From positions 1 through 64,000 of the forward strand of contig CAIMPI010000031.1 in assembly GCA_903843305.1 (NCBI GenBank): a stretch of 64,000 nucleotides of DNA. The letters run 5' to 3'. This document shows, one piece after another, positions 17,474-29,562 of the stretch. Positions within the stretch are counted from its first letter, which is position 1. Every line of letters starts with the position of its first letter. Position numbers and translations under genes: made by a program. Under the pieces are notes generated by a model. The model was given only the letters and a program-made list of their open reading frames with translations. It was not told where the DNA came from and searched no databases. The DNA comes from an uncultured Chlorobiaceae bacterium. GTDB taxonomy: Bacteria; Bacteroidota; Chlorobiia; Chlorobiales; Chlorobiaceae.

Positions 17474-18775
17474 ATGTTGTCGAGGGACTTAACGGAAGGC
17501 CAGTCACAGACCAGAGTTATCATTTATTCAGGAAAGGGTGGAACTGGAAAAACCACCATTTCATCATCGACTGCGGTTGCTCTTGCAAGGCAGAACAAGA
17601 AAGTGCTGATCATGTCCTCCGATCCGGCACATTCGCTTTCAGATGTTTTTAATACACGGATAAGCCGCAACGATCCCCAGAAGATTGAAGGAAATCTGTA
17701 CGGTCTCGAAGTCGACACGATTTACGAGCTGAAAAAGAACATGTCCGGTTTTCAGAAGTTTGTCTCTTCCTCTTATAAAAACAAGGGAATTGACAGTGGT
17801 ATGGCTTCTGAGCTGACTACACAGCCCGGTCTTGACGAGATTTTCGCCTTGAGCCGCCTGCTTGATGAAGCACAGTCTGGCAAATGGGATGCCGTTGTGC
17901 TTGATACTTCCCCGACAGGCAATACGCTCCGCCTGCTCGCCTATCCGGAAATTATTATCGGTGGAAATATGGGCAAGCAGTTTTTCAAGCTCTACAAAAG
18001 CATGTCGTCGCTGGCACGTCCGTTGAATGGAAAATCAATCCCTGATGATGAGTTTTTTAACGAGATCAATGTACTGCTCAAGCAGATGGAGGACATTAAC
18101 AAGTTCATTCTCAGTCCGGAGGTGACCTTCCGTTTGGTACTGAATCCTGAAAAACTTTCCATACTTGAAACAAAGCGAGCCTATACCTTTGTACATCTTT
18201 ATGGCATCAATGTTGACGGTATTGTGATCAACAAAATTCTTCCTGCTTCCAAAACCGTTGGAGAGTACTTTGAGTTCTGGGCTGACCTGCACAGCAAATA
18301 TCTGATGGAAATTGACCAATCTTTTTACCCTACCCCGGTTTTCCGCTGTCAATTGCAGAGGACTGAGCCGATAGGTACCGATGCCCTGCATGAAATCAGT
18401 AAACTGGTTTTTGGAGAGCAGGCACCTGACAAGATTTTTTATTCCGGAAAAAATTTCTGGATTGAAAGCAAGAAAAACGCTGTATCGGAAGACCAGCGTG
18501 AAGTTCTCTGTATCAAAATACCTTTTCTCCAGGATGCTGAAGAGGTAATTGTTGACAGGATGGGTACCGATATTGTGGTCACAGTTGATAGAGCCCAGAG
18601 GATCATAACCTTGCCAAGGGCTTTGTATAGTCTTGAAATGGAAAAGTATATCCGGGAGGATAATCTTCTGCGTGTGGTATTCAGGGAGATTCGTGTCGAA
18701 AAGGAGGAACAGGAGTTGAGTGTAAATAAAAATATGCTCGACAAGCTCCGTTCGATGAGGCGATTGAAAATATAA
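17474..18775 (+). CDS. ArsA/GET3-like ATPase
   Basis: A 433-residue soluble ATPase of the ArsA/TRC40 family. The deviant Walker A SGKGGTGKTT is at about residue 19-28, SSDPAHSLSDVF (A-loop) near 50, and DTSPTGNTLRLL (switch II) near 140. The C-terminal 80 residues (LCIKIPFLQDAEEV onward) resemble the Hsp20-like domain appended to many ArsA-type proteins. No arsB or arsC is nearby, so arsenite export is unlikely. Green sulfur bacteria carry several such ATPases of uncertain role. It stands alone with about 140 bases on either side. Confidence 0.88.
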   Translation: MLSRDLTEGQSQTRVIIYSGKGGTGKTTISSSTAVALARQNKKVLIMSSDPAHSLSDVFNTRISRNDPQKIEGNLYGLEVDTIYELKKNMSGFQKFVSSSYKNKGIDSGMASELTTQPGLDEIFALSRLLDEAQSGKWDAVVLDTSPTGNTLRLLAYPEIIIGGNMGKQFFKLYKSMSSLARPLNGKSIPDDEFFNEINVLLKQMEDINKFILSPEVTFRLVLNPEKLSILETKRAYTFVHLYGINVDGIVINKILPASKTVGEYFEFWADLHSKYLMEIDQSFYPTPVFRCQLQRTEPIGTDALHEISKLVFGEQAPDKIFYSGKNFWIESKKNAVSEDQREVLCIKIPFLQDAEEVIVDRMGTDIVVTVDRAQRIITLPRALYSLEMEKYIREDNLLRVVFREIRVEKEEQELSVNKNMLDKLRSMRRLKI

Positions 18776-18914
18776 AATACGTATATAACGCATCAGGAAA
18801 GAGAAATTCAGGGGAAAGAGTTTAAATTTTCAAGGGAATCTTGTATCTTGAGTGTTTAAAGTGTCGAGTTAAAGGGAATTTACCCCAATCTTTGTTAAAG
18901 AATCAGCTTATATC

Positions 18915-19793
18915 ATGTCCGAGAAAGCGCACTATGGTTTGTTGAAAGGGAAAAAGGGAATTGTTTTCGGTCCGCTTGATGAAAGCAGTATAGGCTGGCA
19001 GATCGCACTTAACGCCTACAGCGAGGGCGCAGAGATTGCTATTTCAAATGTCGCAGCCGCGTTGCGTTTCGGTAATATTGAAGAACTCTCGGTACTGTGC
19101 GGCAACGCCCCGATGATTGTTTGCGACGCATCCAAAAACGAGGATGTCGATAACTGTTTCAAAGAGTTGAAAGAAAAAATCGGTTCGGTTGATTTTATAG
19201 TCCATTCCATCGGAATGTCACAGAATATTCGCAAGCAGTTGCCTTATGAAGAGCTAAACTACGAGTGGTTTATCAAAACTCTTGATGTTTCGGCATTGTC
19301 GCTGCACAGGATTGTTTCTTATGCCCTGAAGAATGAGGCGATCAACCCTGGAGGAAGCATTCTCGCTCTCTCTTATATTGCGTCACAGAGAAATTACTGG
19401 ACCTACTCCGATATGGGAGATGCGAAGTCACTGCTTGAATCCATTGTTCGCAGTTATGGACCACGGCTTGCCAGGAATGCTATCCGTATCAACACAATAT
19501 CACAAAGTCCAACCTATACCAAGGCTGGAAGCGGTATTCCTGGGTTTGAGAAAATGTACGAATACAGTGATCTTATGTCTCCACTGGGAAATGCCTCAGC
19601 CAAAGAGTGTGCTGAGTATTCCATGACTATTCTCAGTGATCTTTCACGCAAGGTAACCATGCAGAACCTTTTCCACGATGGTGGTTACAGTTCAATGGGG
19701 GCTACCATTCCCATGATCAAGCTTGCCCATGAGGTGCTCAATGACAAAGAGCTTGCAGAGCGTGTAGGCCTTGATGAGTTTTTGCCTTCCTGA
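18915..19793 (+). CDS. fabI: Enoyl-[acyl-carrier-protein] reductase (NADH), FabI type
   Basis: FabI reduces the trans-2-enoyl-ACP double bond, the last step of each fatty acid elongation cycle. It is a divergent short-chain dehydrogenase. The catalytic Tyr164-x6-Lys171 lies in YSDMGDAK, with the additional active-site Tyr154 in SYIASQRN. VHSIGMS is the cofactor-proximal segment. At 292 residues it is about 30 longer than E. coli FabI, including a C-terminal extension after the usual end. It is transcribed alone. Confidence 0.93.
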   Translation: MSEKAHYGLLKGKKGIVFGPLDESSIGWQIALNAYSEGAEIAISNVAAALRFGNIEELSVLCGNAPMIVCDASKNEDVDNCFKELKEKIGSVDFIVHSIGMSQNIRKQLPYEELNYEWFIKTLDVSALSLHRIVSYALKNEAINPGGSILALSYIASQRNYWTYSDMGDAKSLLESIVRSYGPRLARNAIRINTISQSPTYTKAGSGIPGFEKMYEYSDLMSPLGNASAKECAEYSMTILSDLSRKVTMQNLFHDGGYSSMGATIPMIKLAHEVLNDKELAERVGLDEFLPS

Positions 19794-20056
19794 GTGAGTT
19801 TTTATCGGGGTGTAACGTTGTCGCTTGCTCCCCGGTTATGCTGAGGGACAAATAATGGACAAAGCAAAACAACTCTGCGCATAACTGACTTCGAGTACAC
19901 AAAGCATCAGGGTTTAATGTGTTCTACTCGTTACAGTTGTTTATCGGAGGATTATCACAATATTATACTTTGTTTTCGCATTAATCTGGTTTTTCCCGAT
20001 CTTGTGCGATTTCCTGAGAACTCTTTTTCGGGTATCTTTATTTTTATTTTTTTTAA

Positions 20057-22303
<2,247 letters not shown>

Positions 22304-22325
22304 GGATATATTTATTCGACATCAT

Positions 22326-22356
22326 AAAGCCTGGACATTGCTCCGGGCTTTTGTGT
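22326..22356 (+). terminator. Rho-independent terminator after icd
   Basis: The stem aaagcctgg/ccgggcttt (one G-U type pair) has an 8-base loop and runs into a T-rich tail (ttttgtgttt). It lies 22 bases after the icd stop codon. Confidence 0.65.
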
Positions 22357-22415
22357 TTCTCTTCGTTCTCAATGTTATGAATACAAGACCCGTTAGGGGG
22401 GCCATATTGGTATCG

Positions 22416-23840
22416 TTATCCGATTGCGTAGAGGGCAAGTGCATCCATAATTTCGCCAGCCCAGAACCCATTAAATGAATGGCTGTTTGGGTCAGACGCA
22501 AACGAACCGGCCATATCTCCCGTTGTTACCTGACAACTCATAAGCATCTTATAGAGCCGTCCTATTACGCGAGTAACTATTTGCGGATTCACACCTGCCT
22601 TTTTACAATAAAGTGAGCCCTTGAGTGCCAGTGCAATGATATGCGGTTCTTTATAATCCGCAATCGGAGCTACACCTTCATTAAAGGTAACAGGAATTTG
22701 TGTTTCAGTTGGGTGTGTCGTGAGCCAGGTGTCGAGCCAGGTCAGGAAGGCGGTGCTTACCGTTGCAGCACTGGTAACAGCCGGATTGCTTGTTTTCGAA
22801 GTGATGCATTGTTGCCAGAAATCAGCAACTGCGGTAAACGCTCGATACTGGAATCCCCCCCAGAAAGTGTTTGGATCAGGGCCCTTCCATGAAAATTTGT
22901 TTATAGTTGCTCCAGACAACATAGAGGTGTCGTAATGGTAAACCGGAGCAAATGGTCCCATTATTGTAGTGCTTGTGCGATATGCTGCTTGTGCGTCGAT
23001 CAAAAGTTGCAGCATATTTGCAGCGGCAGTGTAATCCTTCATAAAATGCCAAGGTACCGGATTTTGGTATCCTGAATAATACGGTCCCCGAAAAGTTGCT
23101 GTGGGCTGAACTGAAAGATTCGCTCCTTTGTTGCTGAATTCAAAAGGTATGGCTCCCTTGTATACGATTTTCTTTTGTGGAGCAGTGATCATTTGAAATT
23201 CCCGGAACATCGAATTTTTTGCGGTTAACCATTTTGTCTTCAATTCTGCTGTTTCAAGGAGAGACAACAGGTCAAATGTTTCCATAAACCAGTGCAAAGA
23301 GTCGCCAGCTGTTGCGAATTCATTTGGACGCAACTTTCTCCATGTTGGCCAGCACTCATAAGCTTCACTGTAAGCGATGAGTTCAGACTCATGCCCCGTC
23401 TCCTTCGAGTTGAATCCGGCGCCACCATTGACAATCCAGTGAGAATGCCATTTTGCATTTGCTGAAGGGATAACACCAAAAAAGAAATACTTGATCAGAG
23501 CGTCGGCGATGGTTCGGGCCATGATCAGGTATTGGGTGATTTTTGTGGCCTGATATGCTTTGAGATAGCCACGTACCATCATTACTTGGCTTTCTGATGT
23601 GCTGGCCCTGAAGTGATAATATCCACCCCGGCCGGACTCTTCATCCATGTTATTGCGAACAAGGCCTTCTGGAGTAATAATATAATCTCCAGAGTAATCT
23701 CCAGGTGACTTTGCACTCCGTGCTGTCCACCGATGAATAAAAGCATCAAGGCTTGCTATAGCTGTTGTCATGGGTTTTCCGGATGGTTGAAGTTCTTGAG
23801 GCGTTTGTGGTAAATGAAATGTAATGATTTGTTTCCCCAT
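22416..23840 (-). CDS. Hypothetical protein, possible (alpha/alpha)6-barrel fold
   Basis: A 474-residue protein I cannot place in a family. It has no signal peptide or membrane span. It is rich in Trp, Tyr and Ala, with regularly spaced helical segments (YLKAYQATKITQYLIMARTI, ADFWQQCITSK, LTWLDTWLTTHPTE) that recall six-hairpin glycosidase-like barrels. ESGRGGYYHFRAS near residue 68 and GGFQYRAFTAVADFW are distinctive. Large proteins of this look occur as cargo or tail-associated genes in phage-derived loci, but no other phage gene is adjacent. It stands alone, opposite to both neighbours, and may be acquired DNA. Confidence 0.7.
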   Translation of the reverse strand: MGKQIITFHLPQTPQELQPSGKPMTTAIASLDAFIHRWTARSAKSPGDYSGDYIITPEGLVRNNMDEESGRGGYYHFRASTSESQVMMVRGYLKAYQATKITQYLIMARTIADALIKYFFFGVIPSANAKWHSHWIVNGGAGFNSKETGHESELIAYSEAYECWPTWRKLRPNEFATAGDSLHWFMETFDLLSLLETAELKTKWLTAKNSMFREFQMITAPQKKIVYKGAIPFEFSNKGANLSVQPTATFRGPYYSGYQNPVPWHFMKDYTAAANMLQLLIDAQAAYRTSTTIMGPFAPVYHYDTSMLSGATINKFSWKGPDPNTFWGGFQYRAFTAVADFWQQCITSKTSNPAVTSAATVSTAFLTWLDTWLTTHPTETQIPVTFNEGVAPIADYKEPHIIALALKGSLYCKKAGVNPQIVTRVIGRLYKMLMSCQVTTGDMAGSFASDPNSHSFNGFWAGEIMDALALYAIG

Positions 23841-23966
23841 CGAAAATATGCGGTGTTACATTCGGTCTGGATAGAGTTCACGCCAATAAGATTGTTACAT
23901 TATGAAGTGCAATGTTTAAATTCCCCACAGTCAGTTTCAAGTAACAGAACAGGTTAAGAAAAAGGT

Positions 23967-24797
23967 ATGGCACAGAAGACCCTGAACGTCATGTTCATCG
24001 GCGATGTTGTAGGTACTCCGGGCTTGCAGATGGTGGGCCGGATGCTGAAAAATTTTATCAGCAAGTATCATGTTGATTTTGTAATCTGTAACGGTGAAAA
24101 TGCCCATCATGGCAAAGGAATGAGCCTTGAAGCGCTGAATCAGCTTCTGGAGGCAGGGGTTAATGTGGTAACTGGCGGAAATCATACCTGGAGCAATTTC
24201 AACTTTTTTGATACACTGAAAACCCATAACCAGGTTTTACGCCCGCTGAACTACCCCAAGGGCACGTACGGCAAAGGCTATGGAATCTACAAGCTTCCGA
24301 ATGGGCTGGGTGATATTGCCGTTGTCAACCTTCAGGGCAGGACCTTTATGTACTCAATCGACTGTCCCTTCCGTACGGCAGACTGGGTGATCAAGCAGAT
24401 CAAAGAGCAGGTAAAGGAGAGTGTCAAATATATTTTTGTTGATATTCATGCGGAGGCTACGGCAGAAAAGATCGCTCTTGGATGGTACCTTGATGGCAGG
24501 GTATCAGCAGTTATTGGTACCCATACTCATGTACCGACAGGGGATGAGCGTATTTTGCCGAAAGGGACAGGTTACTGCACGGATGCAGGTATGACCGGAC
24601 CACATCAGTCAGTTATTGGTATGCAGATCAAGTCGGCAACTGACCGGATGCTTTACCAGACGCCACACAAATATGAGTGTGCTGAGGATGATGTCCATTT
24701 TTCCGCTGTACTGTTGTCGTTGGATGTGTCGAACGGGAAAACTGTTGGTATCGAACGGATTTTTTATCCGGAGTTTGATCGTGGGGAAATAAAATAA
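23967..24797 (+). CDS. ymdB: YmdB-like metallophosphoesterase
   Basis: A 276-residue calcineurin-like phosphoesterase of the YmdB/TIGR00282 group; Bacillus YmdB hydrolyses 2',3'-cyclic nucleotides and affects RNA decay. Metal-binding motifs are FIGDVVGTPG (Asp), NGENAHHGKG (Asn/Glu), GGNHTWSN and DIHAEATAEK, and later GTHTHVPTGDERILP. It is nearly collinear with family members and has normal length. It ends at a bidirectional terminator shared with fbp. Confidence 0.92.
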   Translation: MAQKTLNVMFIGDVVGTPGLQMVGRMLKNFISKYHVDFVICNGENAHHGKGMSLEALNQLLEAGVNVVTGGNHTWSNFNFFDTLKTHNQVLRPLNYPKGTYGKGYGIYKLPNGLGDIAVVNLQGRTFMYSIDCPFRTADWVIKQIKEQVKESVKYIFVDIHAEATAEKIALGWYLDGRVSAVIGTHTHVPTGDERILPKGTGYCTDAGMTGPHQSVIGMQIKSATDRMLYQTPHKYECAEDDVHFSAVLLSLDVSNGKTVGIERIFYPEFDRGEIK

Positions 24798-24839
24798 TCA
24801 ACAAAAAAGCCTCCATTCAAAGGAGGCTTTTTTGTTGAT
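24797..24839. terminator. Bidirectional rho-independent terminator between ymdB and fbp
   Basis: A near-perfect palindrome: atcaacaaaaaagcctcc on the left, an attcaaa loop, and ggaggcttttttgttgat on the right. The GC-rich core is flanked by A-runs and T-runs, so it works in both directions, ending ymdB on the plus strand and fbp on the minus strand. Confidence 0.92.
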
Positions 24840-24853
24840 AAAATACAGTTATT

Positions 24854-25855
24854 TTACCTTATTCCCTGCTCAAATTCCTCCGCAATGATAACATCTTCTT
24901 CGCTGCCGATATAGAGCGGCGTACGCTGATGAAGCTCAAGTGGCTGAATATCAAGAATACGATCTCTGCCGTTAGTGGCGCGGCCTCCAGCTTGTTCGCA
25001 GATGAAGGCAAGTGGATTGGCTTCATACATGAGACGGAGCTTTCCTGTGGCGTGTTTTGTGGTCGGCGGATAGACAAAGACACCGCCAGTCATAAGATTG
25101 CGATGAAAATCGGCGACAAGCGATCCAATATAACGGGTGCTGTAAGGACGGTTTGTTGCCGGGTCTTCTTCTTTGATGTAGTCAAGATATTTTTTTGTGC
25201 CATCGTTGAACTGAGCGTATGAGCCTTCGTTGATAGAGTAATATTTACCGCTTTTCGGCGTGACGATATTCTCGTGTGAAAGAAGAAACTCTCCAATGGT
25301 CGGGTCGTAGGTAAAGCCGTGTACACCGTGGCCGGTGGTATAAACCATGACTACTGAGGAGCCGTAGATGACATAACCGGCAGCGACCTGCTCGTAACCA
25401 TGCTGCAGACAGTCGCTGAGGCTTGCCTGGCCAGGATCTTCGCCCTTGAGCTTGTAGATCGAGAAAATGGTGCCGACGCTGACATTCACATCGATGTTTG
25501 AGGAGCCATCCAGCGGATCGAAAAGGAGAGCATAGTTGCCGGTCTCGTTTTTCGGTGGGATAATGATACCTTCGTTTTCTTCAGAGCCCATGATAGCAAA
25601 CCGTCCGTGCTGGCCGATTGCGTTGATGATTTTTTCATTGGCAAACAGATCAAGTTTTTTGACCTCTTCACCCTGAACATTGGTGCTTCCTGCAAAACCA
25701 AGAATGTCGACCAGGCCAGCGCGGACAACCTCTCTCCTGACCAGTTTTGCGGCAAAGGCAACGTCGTTGAGAAGGTCGGTAAGTTCGCCATGTGCTTCCG
25801 GAAAAAATTTCTGCTGTTCAAGGATGTGGCGTTCAATGGTAATCAAATTGCTCAT
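24854..25855 (-). CDS. fbp: Fructose-1,6-bisphosphatase, class I
   Basis: It dephosphorylates fructose 1,6-bisphosphate in gluconeogenesis. In an autotroph this carries carbon fixed by the reverse TCA cycle toward sugars and glycogen. The metal and substrate signature [20 protein letters not shown] is intact around residues 110-129, with GSEENEG upstream and [20 protein letters not shown] near residue 275, which carries the conserved Lys and Glu. The length of 333 is standard. It is transcribed toward the shared terminator and away from recJ. Confidence 0.95.
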   Translation of the reverse strand: MSNLITIERHILEQQKFFPEAHGELTDLLNDVAFAAKLVRREVVRAGLVDILGFAGSTNVQGEEVKKLDLFANEKIINAIGQHGRFAIMGSEENEGIIIPPKNETGNYALLFDPLDGSSNIDVNVSVGTIFSIYKLKGEDPGQASLSDCLQHGYEQVAAGYVIYGSSVVMVYTTGHGVHGFTYDPTIGEFLLSHENIVTPKSGKYYSINEGSYAQFNDGTKKYLDYIKEEDPATNRPYSTRYIGSLVADFHRNLMTGGVFVYPPTTKHATGKLRLMYEANPLAFICEQAGGRATNGRDRILDIQPLELHQRTPLYIGSEEDVIIAEEFEQGIR

Positions 25856-26039
25856 GCTCTTCCGATAGTTAGTGTGTTGATTGACTTTATGGATTCAGCG
25901 TAAACGTTGAGCTTTAATGTAAGAAATAATCAGCCGATCTTTCACCACTATAGGAGTGCTGAAATGTGTCTGAATGTTTTTTTCAGAAAATGGCCAAGTG
26001 TTCCCTACATTGATAGTTTTCACTACCCGTAAATTTCTC

Positions 26040-27752
26040 ATGAAACGATTCCGCTGGAATTTACTCTCTCCTGATGAACAGCTTGTTCTTGCTCTTTCGG
26101 AGGCAATCAATGTAAGTATGCCTGTTGCAAGAGCCTTGTGCAACCGTGGTGTCTCTTCCTTTGACGAAGCAAAGGACTATTTTCGTTCTTCAATACTCAA
26201 TCTTCCATCCCCGTTTCTTTTCCAGGATATGGAGCAGGCTGTCGAACGGGTATTGCATGCCATCAGGGAGCATCAAAAAATAATGCTTTATGGCGATTAT
26301 GATGTTGACGGCACCACTGGCACAGCGATGCTTTTGCTTTTTTTGAAAGAGCTGGGTGGTGAGGTCTCTTATTACATCAATGATCGTTTTGCGGAGGGCT
26401 ATGGTATATCGACTGAAGGCATCGATTCGGCTGTTGAGCGGAACGTCGGCCTTGTCATTACGGTTGATTGTGGTATAAAAGAGAGTGAAGCGATAACTCG
26501 ATGCTCTGAATATGGTATTGATGTGATTGTTTGTGACCATCATGAATCTGATGAGCTTCCACCTGCTTATGCTATCTTAAATCCAAAGGTTCCGGGCTCG
26601 GCCTATCCATTCAGGGAGTTATGCGGATGCGGTGTTGCGTTCAAGTTTATTCAGGCAATAGGTGAACATCTCAATGCCGAAGCGGAGAGCTGGCAGCAAT
26701 ATCTTGATTTTGTAGCTATTGCCACAGCCGCCGATATGGTCTCTCTTGAGGGAGAAAATCGTGCACTGGTTCGCGAGGGAATTCAGCGAATGCGAACCAA
26801 ACCCAGAGCCAATATCAAGGCGATGTTTTCTCTCATGAAGGTTGCCTCCACAGAATTCGGCATGTTTCATATTGCTTTCGGCATTGCTCCCCGTATCAAT
26901 GCTGCGGGCAGAATGCACTCAGCACATCTTGCACTTGACTGGCTGCTTTCAGATTCTTCCGCCGATGCCCGATGTTATGCCGAGGAGCTTGATCGTATCA
27001 ATGTGCAGCGAAGGGAACGTGATGCCGACATTATGGTGAAAGCTGAAAAGATGCTTGATAATCATTTTGCGTCCTATTGTTCTTCGATTGTGCTTTATGA
27101 TGAGTCATGGCATCTCGGAGTTCTTGGTATTGTTGCGTCAAAAATGATTGAAAAACATTATCTGCCGACGGTTATTCTTGGGGGTATGAATGGGCTTATC
27201 AGGGGTTCAGTGCGAAGTGTTGAAGGGCTTGATATCCATGCGGTACTGCAACAGTGCAGCGAATATCTCGACCAATTCGGCGGTCATCACCAGGCAGCAG
27301 GCCTTACCCTTCGGCCGGAAAACTTTGCGGGATTTCGCAAAAAATTCAACGAAGTGTGTTCCGACCGTCTTTCAATGACGCAACGTCAGAAAGAGCTTGT
27401 TATTGATTCAAAACTTGCCCTTGAGGATATCACCGCTAAATTTATCAATGTGCTTGAGCAGTTTGCTCCTTACGGTTATGGTAATCAGGAGCCGCTATTT
27501 GTGTCAGAAGATCTTGTTCTGTTTGGTCAGCCAAAACTTCTCAAAGAGAGGCATTTAAAATTTTCTGTCAGGGATAAAAATGGTCGAACCTTTGATGTTA
27601 TCGGTTTTGATCGTCCGGATATCCATGCGGAACTTATATCGGTTGCTCGTCCAGTATTTACCATGGTCTACTCCGTTGAAAAAAGGATATGGAATAACAG
27701 GGAACAGTGGCAGATGAAGCTGAAAGACCTTGAACTTCGCAATCGGTCTTAA
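26040..27752 (+). CDS. recJ: Single-stranded-DNA-specific exonuclease RecJ
   Basis: RecJ is a 5'-3' single-strand DNA exonuclease for recombination and mismatch repair. DHH-family metal motifs are seen: YGDYDVDGTTG (about residue 84), TVDCGIK, and CDHHESDELP. DHHA1 signature residues GGHHQAAGLTL lie near residue 420. The ATG at 26040 is used because MKRFRWNLL starts in register with other RecJ proteins; an earlier in-frame ATG at 25974 adds only a divergent leader. The 3' end overlaps the convergent next gene by 4 bases. Confidence 0.94.
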   Translation: MKRFRWNLLSPDEQLVLALSEAINVSMPVARALCNRGVSSFDEAKDYFRSSILNLPSPFLFQDMEQAVERVLHAIREHQKIMLYGDYDVDGTTGTAMLLLFLKELGGEVSYYINDRFAEGYGISTEGIDSAVERNVGLVITVDCGIKESEAITRCSEYGIDVIVCDHHESDELPPAYAILNPKVPGSAYPFRELCGCGVAFKFIQAIGEHLNAEAESWQQYLDFVAIATAADMVSLEGENRALVREGIQRMRTKPRANIKAMFSLMKVASTEFGMFHIAFGIAPRINAAGRMHSAHLALDWLLSDSSADARCYAEELDRINVQRRERDADIMVKAEKMLDNHFASYCSSIVLYDESWHLGVLGIVASKMIEKHYLPTVILGGMNGLIRGSVRSVEGLDIHAVLQQCSEYLDQFGGHHQAAGLTLRPENFAGFRKKFNEVCSDRLSMTQRQKELVIDSKLALEDITAKFINVLEQFAPYGYGNQEPLFVSEDLVLFGQPKLLKERHLKFSVRDKNGRTFDVIGFDRPDIHAELISVARPVFTMVYSVEKRIWNNREQWQMKLKDLELRNRS

Positions 27753-28633
27753 ATTTCCGGCACACTTTTTTCATGGCGAATTTTTGTCAATACTCCTGCA
27801 AGTGATGAAACTGCGGAAATACCGAAAAATATGAGCGACAGGGCCACGCCTGCATTGGTTTCAAGTTGTATAAAGTTAAGAAGGAAATAGAAGGTTACCT
27901 CTCTGGCTCCAGCTCCTCCGATGGTAATAGGCAGAATGGTGGCGACTGTTGACAACAGAAAGATTGCCAGATAGTCGATATGGTTGGCATGAAGCGAGAT
28001 GGCCTGGAGAATAAAAAATGCTGATATGACTTGGGCAATCTGTACCAGCATCGATTCCAGTGCCGTGATGGTAAAAATGTTGATGAACTGTTTGTAAAAA
28101 AGTTTGTTCAGGAGCAGTGCCAATGGGTAGATTGTACCGAGCAATAGCCATGCATAAGGAATCAGTTGGGGGAATTTCAAGGCAAAAGTGCTGGGCAGCA
28201 GCAGAACAAGCGCGAGAAACACAAGAGCAAAAATCCCGCTGATCCGATCCCATAAAACTGCATGAAAAACATTGATCATTTTCATCCCATGGTTTTTCTG
28301 CAGGACATAGATTTTGTAGCCGTCACCGCCAACTCCTCCCGGAAGAAATAGATTATAGAACATTCCGAGATAGTAAAGCTTCAGGTTGTACAAGGCGGAA
28401 AGCTCAATGCCGATTGCCTTGAAAAAACGATTCAGGCGTACCGCATTGAAAAGCTTGGAGATATTGAAAAAAAGGAGGGAAAGCAGAAGATACCATGGAT
28501 TGGCACTCCGGATGATACCGGAAAGTTTGGCAACATCGGTTTTTCTCAGTACCAGATAAAGAGCCAGAGCAGTGACAAGAAGCTGAAGCAGAGGCTTGAA
28601 CAGCTTTTTAAGGTTGAATTTACTGTTTCCCAA
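27749..28633 (-). CDS. YbhN/AglD2-like flippase-type membrane protein (UPF0104)
   Basis: An integral membrane protein with about seven to eight hydrophobic spans, from LLQLLVTALALYLVLRK to the C-terminal LSLIFFGISAVSSLAGVL. The LPGGVGGDGYKIY loop near the third span and TIGGAGAREV near the seventh are hallmarks of the lysylphosphatidylglycerol synthetase transmembrane/UPF0104 family. The start is uncertain: a TTG at 28633 overlaps the GT2 gene by only 14 bases, while an ATG at 28702 would overlap by 83 and add a 23-residue Arg/Ser-rich leader. Adjacency to a polyprenyl glycosyltransferase suggests a role in lipid-linked sugar traffic. Confidence 0.83.
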   Translation of the reverse strand: MGNSKFNLKKLFKPLLQLLVTALALYLVLRKTDVAKLSGIIRSANPWYLLLSLLFFNISKLFNAVRLNRFFKAIGIELSALYNLKLYYLGMFYNLFLPGGVGGDGYKIYVLQKNHGMKMINVFHAVLWDRISGIFALVFLALVLLLPSTFALKFPQLIPYAWLLLGTIYPLALLLNKLFYKQFINIFTITALESMLVQIAQVISAFFILQAISLHANHIDYLAIFLLSTVATILPITIGGAGAREVTFYFLLNFIQLETNAGVALSLIFFGISAVSSLAGVLTKIRHEKSVPEI

Positions 28634-29552
28634 CGATCTTCTTGATGATATATGGTTTCTTGTTCTGCGACTCGTAATAGGTTCGCATGATGAATTCAGC
28701 AATGAAGCCCGTTGTAATTAACTGAATGCCGATAAAGGTTAAGATGATGCCCAGAGAAAGTAATGGGCGTCCTCCTATTTTCTCTCCCAGAATTTTCAGG
28801 GTAAGCAGGTAAACGTTCAGGGTTATGCCAATAAAAAGGGAGAGAAAACCAAGGGAGCCGAAAAGATGCATCGGTTTCTGGCTGTATTTCTGGAAAAAGA
28901 CCATGAACAGCAGGTCGCTCAGCACTTTGAAAGTGCGTCCTATGCCATATTTTGATGCACCAAACTTTCTCGGGTGATGCTGGACATCAACCTCCGCCAT
29001 TGTTGCGCCGTACAGTTGCACAAGCACTGGTATAAAGCGGTGCAGTTCGCCATAGAGACCAAGATTTTTTGCCACATCCTTTTTAAATACCTTTAAGGTA
29101 CATCCATAGTCGCGGATGTGCACATTGGTCAGATTTCTGATCATGGCATTGGCTATTTTGCTGGGAATTTTCCTAAGTATCATCCCATCCTGCCGCCCGG
29201 CCCGCCTGCCTGCAACAACATCCAGATCGTGGTCATGAAGATACTGCATCATCATCGGAATATCCGAAGGATCATTCTGCAAATCGCCGTCTATGGTGGC
29301 TATCAGCTCTCCTTGTGCATGGTCGATGCCAGCGGCCATTGCGGTTGTCTGGCCGTAATTCTTGTTCAGCACAACAAGATGTGCATTGATGGGAGCGTAT
29401 TTCTGGATTTCAGCTACAGTGCCGTCTGTAGAGCCGTCATCAACCAGAATGATCTCGTGCTCAACATCGGCAAGTGAAAGAGCGAGAGCTGCGAACAGTG
29501 GTTTGATATTCTCCACCTCATTCATTACTGGTATAACGACCGAAAGCTTCAT
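28620..29552 (-). CDS. GT2 family glycosyltransferase, polyprenyl-phosphate sugar synthase type
   Basis: A 310-residue GT-A glycosyltransferase resembling dolichyl-phosphate mannose synthase/GtrB. It would move a sugar from a nucleotide donor to undecaprenyl phosphate. SVVIPVMNEVENI starts the domain, EIILVDDGSTDGT follows, and the metal-binding ATIDGDLQNDP motif is near residue 88. Two C-terminal membrane spans (SLGFLSLFIGITLNVYLLTL and LGIILTFIGIQLITTGFIAE) are diagnostic of the GtrB/ArnC subgroup. Its downstream partner is a YbhN-like membrane protein and its upstream neighbour a GT39 enzyme, which probably uses its product. Confidence 0.92.
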   Translation of the reverse strand: MKLSVVIPVMNEVENIKPLFAALALSLADVEHEIILVDDGSTDGTVAEIQKYAPINAHLVVLNKNYGQTTAMAAGIDHAQGELIATIDGDLQNDPSDIPMMMQYLHDHDLDVVAGRRAGRQDGMILRKIPSKIANAMIRNLTNVHIRDYGCTLKVFKKDVAKNLGLYGELHRFIPVLVQLYGATMAEVDVQHHPRKFGASKYGIGRTFKVLSDLLFMVFFQKYSQKPMHLFGSLGFLSLFIGITLNVYLLTLKILGEKIGGRPLLSLGIILTFIGIQLITTGFIAEFIMRTYYESQNKKPYIIKKIVGKQ

Positions 29553-29562
29553 GATATCGAAT

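Noticed and set aside
18035-18793. 252-codon minus-strand ORF
   Set aside because: Antisense shadow of the ArsA-like ATPase gene.
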